The position numbers and the translations under genes were made by a program. Of a stretch of DNA of 64,000 nt, positions 60,699-64,000 are shown in pieces; position 1 is the first letter of the stretch, and every line of letters starts with the position of its first letter. Location: NCBI GenBank assembly GCA_015061005.1, contig SUXJ01000005.1, positions 131,057 to 195,056 on the forward strand, written 5' to 3'. This DNA comes from Bacteroidales bacterium (GTDB taxonomy: Bacteria > Bacteroidota > Bacteroidia > Bacteroidales > Muribaculaceae). The notes beneath the pieces are model-generated. The model saw only the letters and a list, made by a program, of their open reading frames with translations, had not been told where the DNA came from and did not search any database.

Positions 60699-62450
60699 AT
60701 GAAAAAGTTATCATTATTAAACGTAACTCTCTTGGTAGCTCTCTTGCTGGGTGTTGTGTCCTGCAAGGAATCGGACGATGCTACCGAAAAGGCGGTGTTT
60801 GCGGGCAACATTGTAGATGTCGTGTCGCAAGAGATTTTTCCCGCAGAGATAACTATCAAAGAGGGTAAGATTGCCTCCATTGTGAGGACCGAGGACGAGT
60901 ATGCAAACTATATCCTCCCAGGCTTCATAGACTCCCATATTCACATTGAGAGCACGCTGATGACCCCAGAGAATTATGCCCATGTGGCAGTTGCAAATGG
61001 CGTTGTTGCTGCTGTGTGCGACCCTCACGAGATTGCCAATGTGCTGGGTGTGGATGGTATAGACTATATGATTGAGAATGGAAAGAAAGCACGCTTCCAC
61101 TTCAACTATATGCTTCCTTCGTGTGTGCCCTCCACGACTTTCGAGACTGCAGGCTACACAATCAATGCCGAGCAGGTGGCACAGCTGATTACTCGCGATG
61201 ATATTGTGGGTCTTGCCGAAATGATGAACGCTCCCGGTGTTATTTATGAGGACGCTGAGGTTATGGCAAAAATTGCGGTGGCAAAGAGCGCGGGCAAACC
61301 CATTGACGGTCATGCCCCGAAAGTTACGGGCGAGGATTTGCGTAAATATGTTGCAGCAGGCATCTCTACCGACCACGAATGCTCGTCTGTTGAGGAGGCC
61401 AAGGAGAAGTTGGACTTGGGTATGAAGATTATCATCCGCGAGGGCAGTGCCGCTTGCAACTTCGAGTCACTCCACACGATTATTGCCGACTACCCCGATA
61501 TGACAATGTTCTGCTCGGATGATATGTATCCCGATGATGTTAGCGAGATAGGCTATATCAATGGCTTGGTTAGGAGGTCGGTAGCCCAAGGGCATCCTTT
61601 GTGGAATGTGCTGCGTGCTGCTTGCTACACCCCCGTTAAGCACTATCAGCTCAAAAGTGGCTTGTTGCAGGTGGGCGATCCTGCCGACTTTATCGTAGTG
61701 GACAACCTCACGGAGTTTACAATTTTGTCTACCTATATTGGTGGTCAAGAGGTTTATAACTCCCAGAGTGATGTAAGTGGCAACATCAGTACGGGATATG
61801 TGCCTTCGAAGAGTTTTACTCTCAATAAATTCAACGCTAAGGAGATTTCTGCCGAGCAGTTGCAGGTAAGGTGCGAGGGTAAGAAGATGAAGGTCATCAC
61901 CGCCACCGAGGGCTCGCTGATAACTGGCGTGGAGATTGTCGAGCCCAAGAGCGATGCAGAGGGTAATGTTATTACCGATGTGGAGGCTGGTATTGCCAAA
62001 CTCGTGGTCTATAATCGCTATTCCGATTCCGAAAATGTTGTGCCCCAAGTGGCATATATCAAGGGCTTCGACTTGCAGAAGGGCGCATTGGCATCGACCA
62101 TTGCCCACGACTCGCACAACATCATTGCGCTGGGCTGCAACGATGAGGATATCGCCAGTCTTATCAACCTCCTCATCAAGGAGCAGGGTGGCATTGCTGT
62201 TTGCGATGGCAAAAATACCAAATGCCTACCTCTCCCCATTGCGGGACTGATGACCACGCTCAATGCCGACAAGGTGTCCGAAAAACATATCGAGTTGAAG
62301 CACATGGCAAAAAGTATGGGCTGCACTATCAATGCTCCGTTTATGACGCTTGCATTTATGGCACTACCCGTTATCCCCAACCTGAAACTTACGGATATGT
62401 ATCTGTTTGATGGCGTTACATTTTCGCCAACATCACTATGGGTTGAGTAA
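60699..62450 (+). CDS. Adenine deaminase with lipoprotein signal peptide
   Basis: 583 aa. The enzyme body is a full adenine deaminase: DSHIHIEST (metal His80 and His82), VCDPHEIANVLG, GHAPKVTGEDL, STDHECSSVEEAKEKL, MFCSDDMYPDDV, and the C-terminal domain with TIAHDSHNIIALGCND. It converts adenine to hypoxanthine plus ammonia. Unusually, residues 1-22 form a lipoprotein signal (MKKLSLLNVTLLVALLLGVV, then SC), followed by KESDD, an acidic run of the type linked to surface export in Bacteroidetes. Ordinary adenine deaminases are cytoplasmic and start near the residue that is 31 here. No second start was preferred. It lies between the sstT remnant and the PSD-like gene. Confidence 0.9.
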   Translation: MKKLSLLNVTLLVALLLGVVSCKESDDATEKAVFAGNIVDVVSQEIFPAEITIKEGKIASIVRTEDEYANYILPGFIDSHIHIESTLMTPENYAHVAVANGVVAAVCDPHEIANVLGVDGIDYMIENGKKARFHFNYMLPSCVPSTTFETAGYTINAEQVAQLITRDDIVGLAEMMNAPGVIYEDAEVMAKIAVAKSAGKPIDGHAPKVTGEDLRKYVAAGISTDHECSSVEEAKEKLDLGMKIIIREGSAACNFESLHTIIADYPDMTMFCSDDMYPDDVSEIGYINGLVRRSVAQGHPLWNVLRAACYTPVKHYQLKSGLLQVGDPADFIVVDNLTEFTILSTYIGGQEVYNSQSDVSGNISTGYVPSKSFTLNKFNAKEISAEQLQVRCEGKKMKVITATEGSLITGVEIVEPKSDAEGNVITDVEAGIAKLVVYNRYSDSENVVPQVAYIKGFDLQKGALASTIAHDSHNIIALGCNDEDIASLINLLIKEQGGIAVCDGKNTKCLPLPIAGLMTTLNADKVSEKHIELKHMAKSMGCTINAPFMTLAFMALPVIPNLKLTDMYLFDGVTFSPTSLWVE

Positions 62451-62477
62451 AATACTAATATAAAAACTATTACAAAG

Positions 62478-63740
62478 ATGAAGAAATTGAGTTTGTGGCT
62501 GATGTTTTGCCTCTTGGTTGGCTTGGCATCGTGCAGTACAAATCAGAAAATCCAAGATAAGGGGTATAGTGAAACCACCAGGGAACTGATTCAGATGGTA
62601 GAGGAGAACAGCGACCTGAAATCGCTGCTGACCGAGGCCATCGAGAAGGGCAGGAGTATCAACCCCGACAAGAAGACCAACCCCGTGCAGTCGTTGGAGG
62701 AGTATTACGACTTCGTTGACTACTCTCAGAAGGTGATGCCGTGGGATGTAATCCTCTGTCCCGGCCAGCCCACCATCTTCGGACGCATGTATCAGGCACT
62801 CTGCTACTGCTACTTCATCAACTGCATGCCGCTGGAGTCATTAGAGGGCAAGGACCTCTTCACCGCCTCGGTGCAGTACACCGAGCCTTACCGCAACTGG
62901 CTTGTCAAGTATTGCCGGTCGTGGGGCAATTACCTCTCTTCCACCGAGTCGTGGAACAAGGAGTACGAAGATCTAATGATGGTGCAGGAGGAGTTGGGTA
63001 TGACCAACGGCTGGTACGAGGACCCCTCAAACTGGCATTCGTTCAACGACTTCTTTGCCCGTCGCCTCGCTTCGCCCGACCAGCGTCCCATTGCCGAGCC
63101 TGACAACGAGGCCGTTATTGCATCGCCTTGCGACAGTGAGCCACAGGGCGTATGGGCCATTGATGAGGATTCGTATATCGTGACCGACAGCAAGATTGCC
63201 GTCAAGTCACGCGTGTTCAATTCCGTGCGCAACCTCATCTCTCCCGAAAGCCCCTATTGCGAAGCCTTTGCAGGTGGTACCTTCTACCACGCCTTCCTGA
63301 ACGTGAACGACTACCATCGCTACCATTTCCCCGTGAGCGGTGTACTCAAGGAACTGCGTGTAATCCCCGGCGACGATGCGCTGGGCGGAAGCATCACTTG
63401 GGAACCCGAGTTGCAGCAATACGTTGTCGATTGCTCGGTACCCGGTTGGCAGAGTGTAGAGACACGCGGTTTGGCTATCGTCGAGACCGAGGAGTATGGC
63501 CTCGTGGCAGTGATGCCCATCGGTATGTCGCAGGTGGCATCCATCAACTTCGAGGAGAACCTCAAGGTGGGCGACAGAGTGGAGAAGGGCGACATGCTGG
63601 GTTACTTCCTGTTCGGTGGCTCCGATTTCGTTCTGGTATTCCAGGAGAAAGCCAACTTCAAGCTCACTGCACCGGCTAATGACGATAATGGTTGGCAGCA
63701 TATCCTGATGGGCGAGAAATTAGGAGAATTAAACAAATAA
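62478..63740 (+). CDS. Lipoprotein PSD-family decarboxylase with PSDC-like N-terminal domain
   Basis: 420 aa. Residues 1-19 form a lipoprotein signal (LLVGLASC), followed by STNQKIQDK. Residues 55-160 resemble the PSDC domain found before some PSD enzymes (SLEEYYDFVDYSQKVMPWDV). The catalytic part follows: SFNDFFARRLASPDQRPI, DYHRYHFPVSGVLKELRVIPG with the active histidine, and FGGSDFVLVF, whose Gly-Ser is the expected autocleavage site giving the pyruvoyl group. PSDC-PSD proteins include soluble amino-acid decarboxylases, such as fungal tryptophan decarboxylase, so the substrate may not be phosphatidylserine. It starts 27 bases after the adenine deaminase stop. Confidence 0.85.
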   Translation: MKKLSLWLMFCLLVGLASCSTNQKIQDKGYSETTRELIQMVEENSDLKSLLTEAIEKGRSINPDKKTNPVQSLEEYYDFVDYSQKVMPWDVILCPGQPTIFGRMYQALCYCYFINCMPLESLEGKDLFTASVQYTEPYRNWLVKYCRSWGNYLSSTESWNKEYEDLMMVQEELGMTNGWYEDPSNWHSFNDFFARRLASPDQRPIAEPDNEAVIASPCDSEPQGVWAIDEDSYIVTDSKIAVKSRVFNSVRNLISPESPYCEAFAGGTFYHAFLNVNDYHRYHFPVSGVLKELRVIPGDDALGGSITWEPELQQYVVDCSVPGWQSVETRGLAIVETEEYGLVAVMPIGMSQVASINFEENLKVGDRVEKGDMLGYFLFGGSDFVLVFQEKANFKLTAPANDDNGWQHILMGEKLGELNK

Positions 63741-63780
63741 GATACAAACTTTTCAAGATTAATTTAAAAACATTAATGCA

Positions 63781-64000
63781 ATGAAGACATTCAGAATCTT
63801 AGGTATGGCCATTATGGCTGTGATACTCGGCTTCGCGATGAGCAGTTGTGAAAATGACGATGATGTGGACCCATATAAGGATTATCCGCAGCTGATTGTG
63901 GGACAATGGTTCGACTTTACTCCACAATCGAGCATGTATCTGGTTTTTGAGTCGGACAACTCTTATTCTCAGGTGGGTTATGGAGTAAGCAATGGTTGGA
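63781..64000 (+). CDS. Lipoprotein of unknown function (partial, 5' end)
   Basis: The first 73 codons are visible. The lipoprotein signal (MKTFRILGMAIMAVILGFAM, then SSC) leads into ENDDDVD, a strong acidic run expected to route it to the cell surface. The following VGQWFDFTPQSSMYLVFESD recalls lipocalin-like or other small beta-sandwich lipoproteins of Bacteroidales. It lies 40 bases after the PSD-like gene and probably belongs to the same operon. The rest is outside the window. Confidence 0.7.
   Translation, partial: MKTFRILGMAIMAVILGFAMSSCENDDDVDPYKDYPQLIVGQWFDFTPQSSMYLVFESDNSYSQVGYGVSNGW

Noticed and set aside
1..64000. rRNA operon, prophage or integrase
   Set aside because: No rRNA core sequence, phage structural gene or recombinase was recognised on either strand.

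Overview
The window looks like a 64 kb piece of a Bacteroidales chromosome, most likely of the Muribaculaceae type (family placement is inference). Evidence: Bacteroidetes-style promoters (TTTG, about 20 bases, TAnnTTTG) upstream of many genes; a fused SecDF; a long IleRS; a THI-box/TonB receptor/PnuT thiamine locus; families typical of the order (DUF4296, DUF4831, DUF6089, DUF6242, DUF3472); Ser-type sulfatases; BspA-like repeats; and acidic motifs after lipobox cysteines.

Layout. 1-7.4 kb: ahpC end, ahpF, ileS, a DksA-like gene, lspA, a DUF4296 lipoprotein and a small ORF, all on +. 7.4-7.8 kb: a gene-free stretch with nine DnaA-box-like 9-mers and an AT-rich flank. 7.8-14.2 kb: nadA, deoC, a GYF/CD225 protein, a TPP riboswitch with its TonB receptor and pnuT, a SanA-like gene. 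14.2-16.3 kb: an AbiE-type toxin-antitoxin pair. 16.3-19 kb: nnr and a DUF4831 gene. 19-47 kb: almost entirely minus-strand housekeeping genes: recA-prfA-tatD-cobB-nspC-GT2-radC; secDF; an envelope cluster (DUF6242, DUF6089, uppS, bamA, three skp/ompH); ybeY-mnmG-apt-uvrC-ribD; and recJ-recQ-rarA. 47-55 kb: two paralogous sulfatases around a membrane sensor-regulator and a BspA-like protein, both broken by frameshifts. 55-60 kb: an AAA/DUF4143 ATPase, folB, tRNA-Leu, a DUF3472 lipoprotein and a membrane AraC regulator. 60.3-64 kb: a compositionally different operon with an sstT remnant, a lipoprotein adenine deaminase, a lipoprotein PSD-family decarboxylase and the start of another lipoprotein.

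Two things stand out. First, the window probably contains the chromosomal origin region. The box cluster at 7.43-7.69 kb coincides with a switch of G/C skew that ignores gene strand (C over G to the left, G over C to the right), and a perfect parS palindrome lies 32 kb away, one base from the mnmG stop codon. Second, the right-hand operon places enzymes normally found in the cytoplasm (adenine deaminase) or inner membrane (PSD family) behind lipoprotein signals. It is preceded by two 18-bp direct repeats with a 21-bp period, next to a membrane-bound AraC regulator: a plausible, apparently undescribed envelope small-molecule system.
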